57,208 nucleotides of DNA from Phycisphaerales bacterium (GCA_020343675.1 CP070806.1:1965672-2022879), one strand, 5' to 3'. Counted from the first letter of the stretch, positions 25,547 through 35,121 are shown. Notes: generated from the sequence alone by a model not told the origin. Numbers and translations: made by a program.

Positions 25547-26689
25547 TCAAGACTCCTCTTTAAGGAGTTGCTCGATCTTGCCGCGAATGTATTTTTCGCT
25601 TTCCGCTCCCTGCCAGTTCAACTCACCGTACCACCAGTAGCGCACGAAACCGTTCTTATCGACAAGATAAATGCTCGGCCAGACGCAATTTGCCCACGCA
25701 TCCCAGTTCAGGCTCTCGTTGTCGATAGCAATGGGGTATTCCATGCGGGCTTCGGCCGCCTTTTCCCTGACCTCCTCGATCTGTCGCTCTCGTTGTGTTT
25801 CCGGCCTGTGGATTCCGACGATACGAAAGTTCTCGGCAGGGAACTGCCTGCGCCAAACGTTGTAAAACGGCAGCGTTCGCACACAATTACCGCAGCCGAA
25901 AGCGTAAAAGTGAATCACGGTCACTTTCCCGCTGAGGTCGGACATCTTCAGGGCCGGCGAATTGAGCCAGATGCCGGCTTCAAATTCGGGCGCCTTACAG
26001 GCAGTCACCCGGATCCGGGATAGATCAAAGGGAAGGCCCATGAGCATGTTGACAGTGCGCTGTTGATGGCCGCTGAGGACCGTCAGAACATTCCGCTCAG
26101 TTTTGGCACGCAGCTTCAGGGCATACGCGGCCCTGCGCGTATCATCAAGCATTTCGCCGTTGCTTTGCAGCGTAGTGAGTTTCTCATATGACGCCCCCAA
26201 TACTGCCGCGATATCACCGGCCTGTGCCGTAGATAGGTTCAATCTCTCCACTATTTCCGGCTTAAGCACTACACCGATACCCTCCGCCTGCCGGGCGATC
26301 TGATTGAGACGTTCGAGCTGGCGGGCAGAGAGGATTTGGGAGAGTCCGGCTTCGAGCCCGCGAATCAGCGGCTCCGCTTGCTCGTTCCGCTGGGCCGGTG
26401 GCAGATCACGTAGCCGCCACAATGGCAGATCAACTTCACCGACGGCTTCATTAATCCGACGGATTTGAAACGGGGACAACGCCAGCTCCAGGCGAACGAC
26501 TTCAGCCCTCAAGAGACTCGTGATCGGGTGAGGAACAGGGATGATCCTGACAGGGTAAGACTCAGGCTCCGCTGCTGCGCTCGGAATCTGAGTAGCAACA
26601 CAGATCGCCAGCACAATCCACAGAAGTCGCATCCAGCTGGAAACCCGAGGTGAATACGATACCTTCCTGGGATCTGTCCTCAATTGCAT
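25547..26689 (-). CDS. Exported redoxin (TlpA-like) with Spy/LTxxQ-like helical N-terminal domain
   Basis: About 380 residues. A signal/anchor lies near residues 20-40 (RLLWIVLAICVATQIPSAAA). A helical region (~60-230) repeats short motifs of the Spy/CpxP LTxxQ kind: LSPFQIRRI, LSARQLERL, LSTAQAGDI and LSGHQQRTV. The C-terminal thioredoxin fold has VIHFYAFGCGNCVRTLPFY with the redox pair CGNC, and a later cis-Pro region WPSIYLVDKNG. It should act in the periplasm as a thiol reductant or in envelope stress; the helical part may bind unfolded protein. The start at 26689 is preferred because GGAGG lies 4 bases upstream; the ATG at 26632 lacks a site. It converges on the zinc-ribbon gene. Confidence 0.82.
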   Translation of the reverse strand: MQLRTDPRKVSYSPRVSSWMRLLWIVLAICVATQIPSAAAEPESYPVRIIPVPHPITSLLRAEVVRLELALSPFQIRRINEAVGEVDLPLWRLRDLPPAQRNEQAEPLIRGLEAGLSQILSARQLERLNQIARQAEGIGVVLKPEIVERLNLSTAQAGDIAAVLGASYEKLTTLQSNGEMLDDTRRAAYALKLRAKTERNVLTVLSGHQQRTVNMLMGLPFDLSRIRVTACKAPEFEAGIWLNSPALKMSDLSGKVTVIHFYAFGCGNCVRTLPFYNVWRRQFPAENFRIVGIHRPETQRERQIEEVREKAAEARMEYPIAIDNESLNWDAWANCVWPSIYLVDKNGFVRYWWYGELNWQGAESEKYIRGKIEQLLKEES

Positions 26690-27203
26690 CAAGCCTCCAT
26701 TTCTCATCAAACCCCTTCTTTCTTCCGGGGATATTCAGCCGCATCGCGGTACTCTATTTGCTTGTTCAACTTGCATACTCTGCAAAAGCTCTTAATGTTC
26801 AGCTATCCATGGGCCAAAGTCCATGCAGTAAAGCTGATACTGGTCCCTAAGTACATTCAGACAAAAAGGGTGAGTCCTGGACCTTGCTTTTTGATTTCTC
26901 ATCCTCGGACATACGCCACTACCACAGCAGTCTGAAGACGGGCGGTTCGGCGCATCACCAAAGGCGGCTGATACTCTGCGGCCGTGTTGTCATCGACATT
27001 GTACGGATGCCTTAAGCCACCGGTAATGTTGTGTCATGTGAAGACCCTGCAATTGCTTGAGGACGCTGACTGTGGTAGTATCATGGATGCTGAAAGCACA
27101 TGTGCCCGAAGTGGAAAGGGCTTTTGCGATGAAGTTACTCGTCACCGTCTTTACGGTCGGCTTGCGGAAGATAATGTCGCAATAGAATTGAGGTGAGGTC
27201 TTT
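26690..27203. other. Intergenic region without a supportable gene
   Basis: This 514-bp stretch between divergent genes contains only short overlapping frames without good starts. The one signal I see is a possible promoter for the downstream sulfatase near 27057-27084. Confidence 0.5.
27057..27084 (+). promoter_or_regulatory. Possible promoter for the sulfatase at 27204
   Basis: TTGAGG (27057-27062), 16 bp, TATCAT (27079-27084), about 120 bp before the start codon. Weak match. Confidence 0.35.
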
Positions 27204-28616
27204 ATGGATAGAAGACAGTTCTTGAAAGCAAGTAGCATGGTCATGGGATATTCCCTACTGGATAATCTTCGCGCGTCGGTTACCCAATCGGTGACTTCAC
27301 AAAGGCGGCCGAACATACTGATGATTACTGCTCACGATCTGGGCCAGCATCTTGGTTGTTACGGTATCAAAGAGGTGCAATCTCCAAACATAGACAGGCT
27401 TGCGACCAAAGGTGTGCGGTTTGCCAACATGTTCAGCACGTCCGGCGTGTGCAGTCCCGCTCGCGGATCCCTGCACACGGGACGCTACCCCCAGAGCAAC
27501 GGATTGATGGGTCTGACTCACGCGCCCTGGTGGTGGCGGCTCAATCCAGGCGAGAAACATGTCGCGGCCATCCTCAATCAAGCCGGATACGAGACGTATC
27601 TGTGTGGCTTGCAGCACGTCTTCAACGAAGGACAGGCCGGCGAATATGGATACCAGTACATCCTGACCTCGCAAACCGACGCCGAGAACACAGTGAAACT
27701 GGCCGCACAATTCCTGAAGCAGCGGAAGGCCAAGGACGATCCGTTCTTGCTGAAAGTGGGATTCTTCGAGGTGCATCGCAAAGGCGGGTCATTCAAGCAC
27801 CGTCCGTACGATCCGAGCAAGCCCGTCTTCGTGCCGAAGTATCTCGCTGATACGCCCGTCATGCGGGAGGACCTGGGGCGATATCAGGAAGATATCCGCT
27901 ATTTCGATACGTGCGTGGGAAGGATTCTGGATGCGCTGCAGGCCGGCGCGTGTTCGAGCAGCACGCTCGTTGTTTTTACCGCCGACCACGGAATTCCCTA
28001 CCCCGGCGCAAAGTGGAGCGTCCGGGACGCGGGGATCGAGGTGCCTCTGCTGATGTATTTGCCCGGGAGTCGCCTTGCCGGGGGCAGAGTCTATCGGGAA
28101 TTGATCAGCAACGTGGACATGCTGCCGACGCTGCTGGACCTGCTCGGCGTGCCGAAGCCTTTGAATCTGCAGGGTGTGAGTTTTGCCGCCTTCCTGAAAG
28201 GCGAAACCAAAGAAAAGCCTCGACGAGAAATATACGCGCAGTTCACGCCGGCCATGTTCCGCGACAACGAGTCGCGATGCATCCGCACGGAACGCTATAA
28301 GCTGATTCGCTATTTCGAGGCCGGGCGCTGCATGGTGTTTCCGATTGACGTGGACCCCGTGCGGTTCTCACAGCACACCGAGCGAGCGGCCAACACCGGG
28401 AAGGACCGGCCTTTTGCCCAGTTATTCGATATCGTCAAGGATCCTGACGAGTTGGAGGATATCGGCGGCAGGCAGGAGAACGCCGGGATTGTCAAGGGAC
28501 TGTCCCGAAAGTTGTACAACTGGATGAAGGCGGTCGATGACCCGCTTTTGAAAGGGGCCTTGCAGTCGCCCTACTACCGGCAGTCGATGGATGATTTTGA
28601 AAACGCGGCCTTGTAG
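27204..28616 (+). CDS. TAT-exported sulfatase with intact formylglycine site
   Basis: The 470-residue protein starts MDRRQFLKASS, a twin-arginine signal, and then RRPNILMITAHDLGQHLGCYG, where the usual Asp-Asp metal pair reads His44-Asp45. The catalytic CSPARGSLHTGRYP is complete: Cys83 is the residue converted to formylglycine, and Pro85 and Arg87 are conserved. FTADHGIPYPGAKWSVRDAG supplies the second Asp-His metal cluster and Lys. The C-terminal block includes RTERYKLIRYFEAG and DPDELEDI. It should desulfate a polysaccharide in the periplasm. The start has GAGGTGAGG ~9 bases upstream. No maturase gene is in the window. It is closest to heparan/choline-type arylsulfatases by overall look, but the substrate is unknown. 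Confidence 0.93.
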   Translation: MDRRQFLKASSMVMGYSLLDNLRASVTQSVTSQRRPNILMITAHDLGQHLGCYGIKEVQSPNIDRLATKGVRFANMFSTSGVCSPARGSLHTGRYPQSNGLMGLTHAPWWWRLNPGEKHVAAILNQAGYETYLCGLQHVFNEGQAGEYGYQYILTSQTDAENTVKLAAQFLKQRKAKDDPFLLKVGFFEVHRKGGSFKHRPYDPSKPVFVPKYLADTPVMREDLGRYQEDIRYFDTCVGRILDALQAGACSSSTLVVFTADHGIPYPGAKWSVRDAGIEVPLLMYLPGSRLAGGRVYRELISNVDMLPTLLDLLGVPKPLNLQGVSFAAFLKGETKEKPRREIYAQFTPAMFRDNESRCIRTERYKLIRYFEAGRCMVFPIDVDPVRFSQHTERAANTGKDRPFAQLFDIVKDPDELEDIGGRQENAGIVKGLSRKLYNWMKAVDDPLLKGALQSPYYRQSMDDFENAAL

Positions 28617-28682
28617 GATGTCGTCGCCATTCTACAGAGCATACGCTGTCTGACAACGGCTGCTTGACTTCGTCGATTCTTC

Positions 28683-29633
28683 CTATTCCACTGTGCCCCA
28701 CTTGATCAGCAGCATATCTTCGTCCTGAATGAGGCCCACTCCCGGCGCGTACGTCTTGTAGCATTTCTCCTCGGGGTCTAATGCGGTGGTTTCCTCTATT
28801 CTGATGCAGTTCTCAAACTTGCCCGCGGGCGTCTTCATCGAGACGTCGTCGCTGATGATCTCGGCTCGATCCATGGCGTTCGGCGCGATTTCCTGGTAAT
28901 GTCTGGCCCCCAGAAGAATTGTGCCGGGCATCATAATACCGGCCCTGGAATTCCTCTCGTCGGCTCTCCAGGCTCCGCCGTGCGCGACGATCTTGCCGTC
29001 CTCGTAGTCATCCACTTCCTCGCCGAAATAGAAGACGTCGCCATGTTCTCTGCAAATGGCGAAGAAGTTCCGCGAGACCTCTTTGAGCTTTCCCTTCTCT
29101 TGTTCTCGCTCTTCGACTATTCTGGTTTCCACATTGCCGATTCTCTTGGTTTCGTTGAGGACGGTAATCGCCACCTTCTCCGTAGGGCTTTGCAGCACCA
29201 GTTGGTAGCCGGGTTCGAGAATGAAGAACCGGTTCCTGCCGGTCGGGGAGAACGTGCAATCCTCTTCGCCGAACGACTCCGTCCACTTCTTGCCCTGCTC
29301 GGAATCCGGGATCGTCGCGGCAGCGGTTACCTCCTTGGTCTCGATGATCTCGGCTTCGGGGGAAATTTCAACTTCGTACTCTTTTTCGCCGGACCGTATC
29401 TCTACGTCGTATTGGCCTGGGTCCTCGCCTTCGACTTCCTTCTCGATTTTGAGTATCCGGCCGTTCGGAAAGGCCTGCCTGATAGCCTTCGCTATGGCAG
29501 CCGGCAGGTCCGAAGGTGAGACCATGACTTTCTTCTCCTGAGCCGTACTGTCGGATGCAGAACCTGCGACCAGCAGCATCGCGGACAACCCGGCAACAAC
29601 AATTGCATAGAGGGCGTTTGACTTGCGTTTCAT
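28683..29633 (-). CDS. Exported PepSY-like protein with unknown C-terminal domain
   Basis: The 316-residue protein has a signal peptide (ALYAIVVAGLSAMLLVAGSA). Residues ~35-100 form a PepSY-like unit: LPAAIAKAIRQAFPNGRILKIEKE, DVEIRSGEKEYEVEISPEAEIIETKEV. That small alpha-beta fold is seen in exported inhibitors and beta-lactamase-inhibitor-like proteins. The C-terminal ~200 residues hold GRNRFFILEPGYQLVL and a late FENCIRIEET with YKTYAPGVGLIQDEDMLL, a form common in planctomycete hypotheticals that ends with a statement-like beta strand block. The start at 29633 has AAGGAG 7 bases upstream. It converges on the sulfatase with a 66-bp gap. Role unknown; regulation of a secreted enzyme is possible. 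Confidence 0.78.
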   Translation of the reverse strand: MKRKSNALYAIVVAGLSAMLLVAGSASDSTAQEKKVMVSPSDLPAAIAKAIRQAFPNGRILKIEKEVEGEDPGQYDVEIRSGEKEYEVEISPEAEIIETKEVTAAATIPDSEQGKKWTESFGEEDCTFSPTGRNRFFILEPGYQLVLQSPTEKVAITVLNETKRIGNVETRIVEEREQEKGKLKEVSRNFFAICREHGDVFYFGEEVDDYEDGKIVAHGGAWRADERNSRAGIMMPGTILLGARHYQEIAPNAMDRAEIISDDVSMKTPAGKFENCIRIEETTALDPEEKCYKTYAPGVGLIQDEDMLLIKWGTVE

Positions 29634-29883
29634 GATCGATCTCCTTGTATGATTTGACCTTTGTTTCTCAGCCCTCCCGGCCACATCGCCGGGGGACTTG
29701 CTTCGGACATCGCGACGGACGAAGCCCGCGCGGTGATTCGAGAACACCTTCCACTCGCCGCTGCCTGCCGCTCCGGAATCGCAGTTTAACGAAGGATGGG
29801 CAAAACTACAACATAGATCCCCCCGCCCCGGAGGGATTCCATTTTCTTGCGCAGTAGACATCAGGTCCGTTCAAAACCATTTG

Positions 29884-29911
29884 TTGACTCGGAGGCTTCC
29901 ACCTGTATAAT
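29884..29911 (+). promoter_or_regulatory. Strong sigma70-like promoter before the prepilin-like gene
   Basis: TTGACT (29884-29889), a 16-bp spacer and a perfect TATAAT (29906-29911) stand 39 bp before the start at 29951. This is one of the best promoter matches in the window. Confidence 0.7.
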
Positions 29912-29950
29912 AGTATGTATCACAAGTTATCTTATGAGGAAGGATTACTT

Positions 29951-30667
29951 ATGGTCCGGCCGAGAAGAGGATTCACACTGATAGAGTTGCTCGTGGTTAT
30001 CGCGATCATTGCGCTGCTGATGGGGATATTGATGCCGGCACTGCAGAGGGTCAAGAAGCAGGCCCAAGGCACAACTTGTCTCAGCAATCTCAGACAGATC
30101 GGCGTAGCGGCCTCGCTCTACGCCCAGGATAATGATTGGTACATCCCGCGAGGCTCCACCGGAAGCAATCCCATTTGGTTTATGCAATACCTGCCTTACG
30201 TGGGCCAAAAGCACAACAAAGGTGATTACAAAAGCGTCAAGATTTATCGCTGCAAGAGTTTTCCCACAATAGGTGAAGGTTTGTACAACATTCCCAACAA
30301 GAGACAGACCGTTTGCTACGTGATCAACGACTGGACTTTTTCAAGCAGAACCGATGACTCCGGAACCAGTATAGGAAGACCCACCAAACTTTCAGTGTTC
30401 AAGAGACCGGCCCATACAGTATATATGGCCGACAACGAAGATGGTGATTGGCGTCCCATCATTGAGAGCGAGAACAGCCGGGAAATCATACGCTGTGATA
30501 TCTTTATTCGTACACATCTGCCGGATTCAAAAAGCCACCACATAAACGACGGACGACGAGTAGCTCGCGAGCGCCACGCGGAAGGCTGCAATGCGCTGTT
30601 CATCGACTGGCACTCCGAATATGTCAGGGCCGAAGACATGACCATCGATATGTGGCGCGACAAGTAG
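29951..30667 (+). CDS. Prepilin-like protein with N-terminal methylation motif and H-X9-DG-type C terminus
   Basis: The 238-residue protein starts [20 protein letters not shown], a textbook type IV prepilin/pseudopilin signal: a basic leader cut at Gly before FTLIEL by a prepilin peptidase. A membrane helix follows, then [19 protein letters not shown], the shared mid-part of the very large planctomycete paralogue set. The C-terminal [22 protein letters not shown] is a variant of the H-X9-DG ending. The start at 29951 is favoured by GAGGAAGG 7 bases upstream. It stands 15 bp before the SGNH hydrolase gene and may be co-transcribed with it. Such proteins probably sit in type II secretion or pilus-like assemblies, but no assembly genes are nearby. 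Confidence 0.9.
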   Translation: MVRPRRGFTLIELLVVIAIIALLMGILMPALQRVKKQAQGTTCLSNLRQIGVAASLYAQDNDWYIPRGSTGSNPIWFMQYLPYVGQKHNKGDYKSVKIYRCKSFPTIGEGLYNIPNKRQTVCYVINDWTFSSRTDDSGTSIGRPTKLSVFKRPAHTVYMADNEDGDWRPIIESENSREIIRCDIFIRTHLPDSKSHHINDGRRVARERHAEGCNALFIDWHSEYVRAEDMTIDMWRDK

Positions 30668-30682
30668 AAACAAGGCGCATGC

Positions 30683-31846
30683 ATGGAACCGAAGAAACGA
30701 GATTCACACGCGTTTGTGGCCGTGGTGGTGTTTCTGCTGTTCTCAGTTCTCACCTCGGCGGTCCTGGCGAGCGAAGAAACGGTCATTGACTGGGAGCGGG
30801 CCAGGAACCTGCTGCGAAGAGAGCAGCGGGGCGAAACGCTCACCGAAGAAGAAAAAGCCTATCTTGAACGCGCCAAGCGAGTGCGCCGAGAGCGTGGGCG
30901 GCTGGCCCGGCCCCAAGGCAAAGCCGTCCGAGGAGCGGAAACCACCGGCCTGATTCCGGTCACGGAAATGGCAGAGATACAGTATAAAGGGCAAACCGGC
31001 GGGCTGTATGGCGGAGGCAGAAATACGCCGCCCGAATCGCACCGGGTGGCGGCACGAAAAGTGCTGGCCAAAATCCGGCCGCTTGACGCCGAAGGCCAGC
31101 CGGCCAAAACCGGTAAGATCGTCCTAATATCGCTTGGCATGTCGAACACGACGCAGGAATTCTCCACGTTCAAGAAGCTGGCCGACGCCGACCCGAACAA
31201 GTCCCCCTCTGTGGTCATCGTGGATTGCGCCCAGGGCGGGCAGGCGGCCCACCAATGGGCCTACCCGGATGAAGGAGGCACCAGGAAAAGGCCGTCGCCC
31301 TGGATCGTGATGGACCAGCGCATCAAGCAGGCCGACGTGACGGCTGCTCAGGTTCAGGCCGTGTGGATAAAACAGGCACAAATGGGCCCAGCCCGGCTGG
31401 GCGAATTCCCGGCACACGCCCGGTCGCTTACAGATGATACGGTCGTGATTCTCAATAAGCTCAAAGTGAAATTCCCCAATTTGCAGATTGGATATCTGTC
31501 GAGCCGGATCTACGCCGGCTATGCCACGGGTTCGCTGAACCCGGAGCCGTATGCGTACGAGTCGGCCTTCTCTGTGCGATGGTTGATCGAAGAGCAGATA
31601 GAAGGCATTGCGGACCTGAACTACGACTCCTCAAAAGGCGAGGTCAAGTCTCCCTTGCTATTGTGGGGCCCCTACCTCTGGGCCGACGGCGTCAAGGGCC
31701 GCAAGACGGATGACCTTGTGTGGAAGCGTGAAGACTTGGCCGGCGACGGTACACACCCCAGCACGTCGGGTCGCGAGAAAGTGGCCCGGATGCTTCTTGA
31801 GTTCTTCAAATCCGACCCGAACGCCAAATCCTGGTTTTTGAAGTAG
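30683..31846 (+). CDS. Exported SGNH-hydrolase-like protein
   Basis: The 387-residue protein has a signal peptide (AFVAVVVFLLFSVLTSAVLA). A charged helical stretch rich in Arg and Glu (residues ~36-75) follows, then a domain with SGNH-type end motifs: ISLGMSNTTQ (block I with Ser154) and DGTHPSTSGREKVA (block V with Asp355 and His358). The middle has VVIVDCAQGGQAAHQWAYP, which may be block II, and NLQIGYLSSRIYAGYA. SGNH enzymes hydrolyse ester bonds of acyl groups on sugars or lipids, which would suit the sulfatase and GH28 setting. It follows the prepilin-like gene by 15 bp. The Asn block III residue is not obvious, so activity is inferred only. Confidence 0.72.
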   Translation: MEPKKRDSHAFVAVVVFLLFSVLTSAVLASEETVIDWERARNLLRREQRGETLTEEEKAYLERAKRVRRERGRLARPQGKAVRGAETTGLIPVTEMAEIQYKGQTGGLYGGGRNTPPESHRVAARKVLAKIRPLDAEGQPAKTGKIVLISLGMSNTTQEFSTFKKLADADPNKSPSVVIVDCAQGGQAAHQWAYPDEGGTRKRPSPWIVMDQRIKQADVTAAQVQAVWIKQAQMGPARLGEFPAHARSLTDDTVVILNKLKVKFPNLQIGYLSSRIYAGYATGSLNPEPYAYESAFSVRWLIEEQIEGIADLNYDSSKGEVKSPLLLWGPYLWADGVKGRKTDDLVWKREDLAGDGTHPSTSGREKVARMLLEFFKSDPNAKSWFLK

Positions 31847-31874
31847 CGAGGATTGTTGCGCAATCTCGCTACTT
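31841..31874. terminator. Bidirectional hairpin between convergent SGNH and glyA genes
   Basis: AAGTAGCGA pairs with TCGCTACTT, and GATTG with CAATC inside it, around a 5-base loop and one bulged G. The stop codons of both convergent genes fall within the stem. There is no strong T-run on either side, so it may be an mRNA 3'-end stabiliser instead of a classical terminator. Confidence 0.5.
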
Positions 31875-33146
31875 GCTGTTGCTTTTGTTCGGGATGATGA
31901 AATGGTCAGGGACGGGGAACTGCGAGCACAGCAGCAGGGCCTCTTTGCCAACCTCTTCGATGGCCGACTCGTTGTCGATGTTCTCAGCAACCTTGTTGAT
32001 CAGGCCGGCGATTTCCCTGGCCTGGTCTTCCTTCATGCCGCGCGTGGTGATCGCCGGCGTGCCGATGCGCAAACCGCTCGGGTTCGCCGGCGGGGACGGG
32101 TCGTTCGGGATGCTGTTGTAGTTCGTCACGATGCGGGCGCGGTCCAGCGCCTTGGCGAGTTTCTTTCCGGGGATGTTCTTGTTTCGCAAGTCGATCAGAA
32201 TCAGGTGATTGTCGGTTCCGCCGGACATGAGGTTGAAGCCGTACTCGAGCAGCATCTCAGCCAGAGCCTTGGCATTCTTAACGATTTGCCTGGCGTAGGC
32301 GATGAACTCAGGCGTGTCGGCCTCAGCCAGCGCCACCGCTACGGCGGTCATCGTGTGCATGTGCGGCCCTCCCTGAAGGCCGGGGAAGACGGCCCGGTTC
32401 ACAGCGGCGGCGTGCTCGGCTTTGCATAGCAACATGCCTCCGCGGGGCCCGCGCAGCGTCTTATGCGTGGTCGTCGAGACGATGTCCGCATAAGGCACGG
32501 GGCTCTTATGGATGCCGGCGACGACAAGACCCGCAATGTGGGCGATATCGCTGATGTGGTAGGCACCGACGTCCCCGGCGATTTGCCCGAAGATCTCGAA
32601 ATCGATCTCCCTCGGGTACGCGGTCGCACCGGAGATGATGAGTTTGGGGCGGTGTTTTTTGGCAAGCTCGGCGAGGTGGTCGAAGTCAATCCGGCCAGTA
32701 TCCGGGTTGACCGGGTAGGAGACGGATTTGAAGAATTTGCTCGTGAGCGAGACCTTGCCACCGTGGGTCAGATGCCCGCCGTCGATGTGCGACATTCCCA
32801 TGATAGTATCGCCTGGCTGGATCAAAGCTGCGTAAGCGGCCAGGTTTGCGACCGAGCCGGAGTAGGGCTGAACGTTCGCGTGGTCGGCCTTGAACAGTTT
32901 CTTCGCGCGTTGCCGGGCCATTTTCTCGATCAGGTCGGTCACCTGCTGGCCCTCGTAGTATCGCCGCCCCGGATAGCCTTCGGCGTACTTGTTGGTCAGG
33001 CACCCGCCGCTGGCTAACATGACCGCCCTGGAGACGTAGTTCTCCGAAGGGATCAGGCGGATGGCTCCGCTCTGCCGTGCCTGTTCCTGCCGTATCAGCT
33101 CATAGATCTGAGGGTCGTACTGTTCAAGTGCGTTTGTCATATTCAC
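31869..33146 (-). CDS. glyA: Serine hydroxymethyltransferase
   Basis: The 425-residue PLP enzyme interconverts serine and glycine while loading tetrahydrofolate with a one-carbon unit. Family marks run throughout: LIPSENYVSRAVMLASGG, TNKYAEGYPGRRYYEGQ, NVQPYSGSVANLAAY, the PLP-binding segment STTTHKTLRGPRGG with the Schiff-base Lys229, and TRGMKEDQAREIAGLI near the end. The length equals the bacterial norm. It is cytoplasmic and stands alone. The start has GGAGAAGTG upstream of the ATG. Confidence 0.97.
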   Translation of the reverse strand: MNMTNALEQYDPQIYELIRQEQARQSGAIRLIPSENYVSRAVMLASGGCLTNKYAEGYPGRRYYEGQQVTDLIEKMARQRAKKLFKADHANVQPYSGSVANLAAYAALIQPGDTIMGMSHIDGGHLTHGGKVSLTSKFFKSVSYPVNPDTGRIDFDHLAELAKKHRPKLIISGATAYPREIDFEIFGQIAGDVGAYHISDIAHIAGLVVAGIHKSPVPYADIVSTTTHKTLRGPRGGMLLCKAEHAAAVNRAVFPGLQGGPHMHTMTAVAVALAEADTPEFIAYARQIVKNAKALAEMLLEYGFNLMSGGTDNHLILIDLRNKNIPGKKLAKALDRARIVTNYNSIPNDPSPPANPSGLRIGTPAITTRGMKEDQAREIAGLINKVAENIDNESAIEEVGKEALLLCSQFPVPDHFIIPNKSNSK

Positions 33147-33328
33147 TTCTCCGTAAACCGTTTCCGTTCGGCTTGTTCCCGGGGTCGAACACAGGATGAC
33201 CTGCTCGAGCTTTTCTTATAGCACAACGTCATTTCTTTCACAAGCCATTTATTTGTTGACAATATTTGGCCGGAGATTAAAATGGCGCGTTTGACTGAGA
33301 TATGGGGAACTGAGATTGGTAAGGACTG

Positions 33329-34735
33329 ATGTCTGAAGAAGACAGCCATGCGGCCGCCAAGGCGAAGGCTTTTTTTGACAAAGCCGAGAAAGTGGCCGAA
33401 ACAGACAATTTCGATTATGCGATCGACATGTATCTGCAGGGTTTGCGGTACGCCCCCGATGCGCTGCATGAGGGCCATTTGCCGTTGTGCGAATTAGCTT
33501 TGCACCGGCAGGGAAAGAACGGCAAGAAGCCCGGGGTGGTGGAGAAAATGACGCACCTGCGGGGCAAGACGCCGTTAGAGCAGATGCTCAACGCCGAATA
33601 CCTCTTCGCCAAGAACCCGAATCATCTGCCGTATGCCGAGGCTATGCTCAAGGCAGCCGTCGCTGGCGGCTACGCCAAAACAGCGGGCTGGATCGCCAAC
33701 CTGATCTTCCAGACCGTCAACGCTTCGGAAAATCCATCGGCCCAGACGTACATCCTGCTCAAGGATGCCTACTGCGCCCTGAGCCAGTTCGACAAGGCCA
33801 TCGCCGCCTGCCAGCGTGCGGCCAAGCTCAAACCGGCTGACAAGGCCCTGGCCGACGAGTTTAAGAACCTCTCGGCCGAGCTGACCATGGCCCGGGGCAA
33901 ATATGACGGCGAAGGCGATTTCAGAGAATCCATCAGGGACCGCGAAACCCAGGAGAAGCTCCAGGCTCAGGCCGCCGTCGTCAAGACCGAAGACTATCGC
34001 GCCGGGGCGGTCGAAGAGGCCAGGCGAAAGATCGCCCAGGAGCCGGAGCTGGCATCCAACATCATCGAGCTGGCCGACGCGCTTTCGGACCTGGCAAATG
34101 ACAAGGATGAAAACGACGCGATCGCCCTGCTCGAGAGCACGTACCAGAACAGGAATGATTTCAGCTTCAAGCAGCGGGCGGGTCTGCTCAGAATGAAGCA
34201 GCTCCGCAGGAAGATGAAAGAGGCAAAGGACGCACTCGAATCGAATCCGGACGATGCGCAGGCCAGGGCCGGGCTCGAACGGTTGTCGGCTCAGTTGTGC
34301 GAGGTGGAGCTGGAACACTACCGGCTCTGCGTGGAAAACTATCCGACCGACTTGAACGCCAAATACGAATACGCACTTCGCCTGCTCGGGAACGAGCAGT
34401 ACAACGAGGCGATTCCCCTGTTCCAGGAGGCGCAGCGAGACCCGCGGCGGAGAATTGCGGCGATGAACAATGTCGGCTATTGCTTCTTTGCCAAGGGCTG
34501 GCTCGACGACGCCATCGACGTGTACAACCAGGCGATAAATTCCTATGAGCTCAAAGATGACGCCACGGGCAAGGAGTTGCGGTATAATCTAGCCCGGGCG
34601 TACCAAGAGCAGGGGGATGCGCAAAAGGCCCTGGATGTCTATCGCAAGATCGTCCAGCTCGATTTCGCGTACAAAGACGTCAGTGAACGCGTCGAGAGAC
34701 TACGAGGCAAAAAAACGGAACCACCCTCTCAGTGA
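33329..34735 (+). CDS. Tetratricopeptide-repeat protein
   Basis: The 468-residue protein is helical and soluble, with TPR units such as FDYAIDMYLQGLRYAPDALHEG (residues ~28-50), TYILLKDAYCALSQFDKAIAACQRAAKLKPA (~145-175), YNEAIPLFQEAQRDP and WLDDAIDVYNQAI with YNLARAYQEQGDAQKALDVYRKIVQ near the end. A charged helical region (~180-330) with likely coiled coil lies between. No signal peptide or membrane segment. TPR arrays are protein-binding scaffolds. It is placed just before rpsT (39 bp), which suggests shared transcription. I do not know its partner; a role in translation or RNA processing is only suggested by the neighbours. Confidence 0.85.
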   Translation: MSEEDSHAAAKAKAFFDKAEKVAETDNFDYAIDMYLQGLRYAPDALHEGHLPLCELALHRQGKNGKKPGVVEKMTHLRGKTPLEQMLNAEYLFAKNPNHLPYAEAMLKAAVAGGYAKTAGWIANLIFQTVNASENPSAQTYILLKDAYCALSQFDKAIAACQRAAKLKPADKALADEFKNLSAELTMARGKYDGEGDFRESIRDRETQEKLQAQAAVVKTEDYRAGAVEEARRKIAQEPELASNIIELADALSDLANDKDENDAIALLESTYQNRNDFSFKQRAGLLRMKQLRRKMKEAKDALESNPDDAQARAGLERLSAQLCEVELEHYRLCVENYPTDLNAKYEYALRLLGNEQYNEAIPLFQEAQRDPRRRIAAMNNVGYCFFAKGWLDDAIDVYNQAINSYELKDDATGKELRYNLARAYQEQGDAQKALDVYRKIVQLDFAYKDVSERVERLRGKKTEPPSQ

Positions 34736-34774
34736 GTTCGGAAATAGAGAAACGACAATGATCAGGAGATGACA

Positions 34775-35050
34775 GTGGCACATTCGTTACAGGCGAAAAA
34801 GAGAGCCAGACAGAACGTCAAGAAAAAGGTAAGCAATCGCGCACGCAAGAGCCAGGCAAGAACGCAAATCAAGCATTTTGAAGCGGCGGTGGCCGGCGGC
34901 GACGTCGCAGCAGCGAGCGAGCAGTTGAGGCTCGTGACCAAGAAACTGGACAAGACGGCAGCGACCAGCACCATGCACAAGAAAACGGCCGCCCGAAAGA
35001 AGTCACGCCTCGCCAAAGAGCTGAACGCCCTGAAGGCGAAAAAGAGCTGA
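34775..35050 (+). CDS. rpsT: 30S ribosomal protein S20
   Basis: The 91-residue basic protein starts (V/M)AHSLQAKKRARQNVKKK and continues NRARKSQARTQIKHFEAAV, the S20 pattern, with KTAARKKSRLAKELNALK at its end. S20 binds 16S rRNA in the small subunit body early in assembly. I set the start at the GTG (34775) because AGGAG lies 6 bases upstream of it but abuts the ATG at 34769; the protein then begins like other S20s after Met removal. It lies between the TPR gene and rnr. Confidence 0.95.
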   Translation: MAHSLQAKKRARQNVKKKVSNRARKSQARTQIKHFEAAVAGGDVAAASEQLRLVTKKLDKTAATSTMHKKTAARKKSRLAKELNALKAKKS

Positions 35051-35121
35051 TAACGCCGTATCTCGTGAAGCGTAAAACATATCTCGATGTGCGGACAAGT
35101 GAAATGGTGATTCCTGATTTT

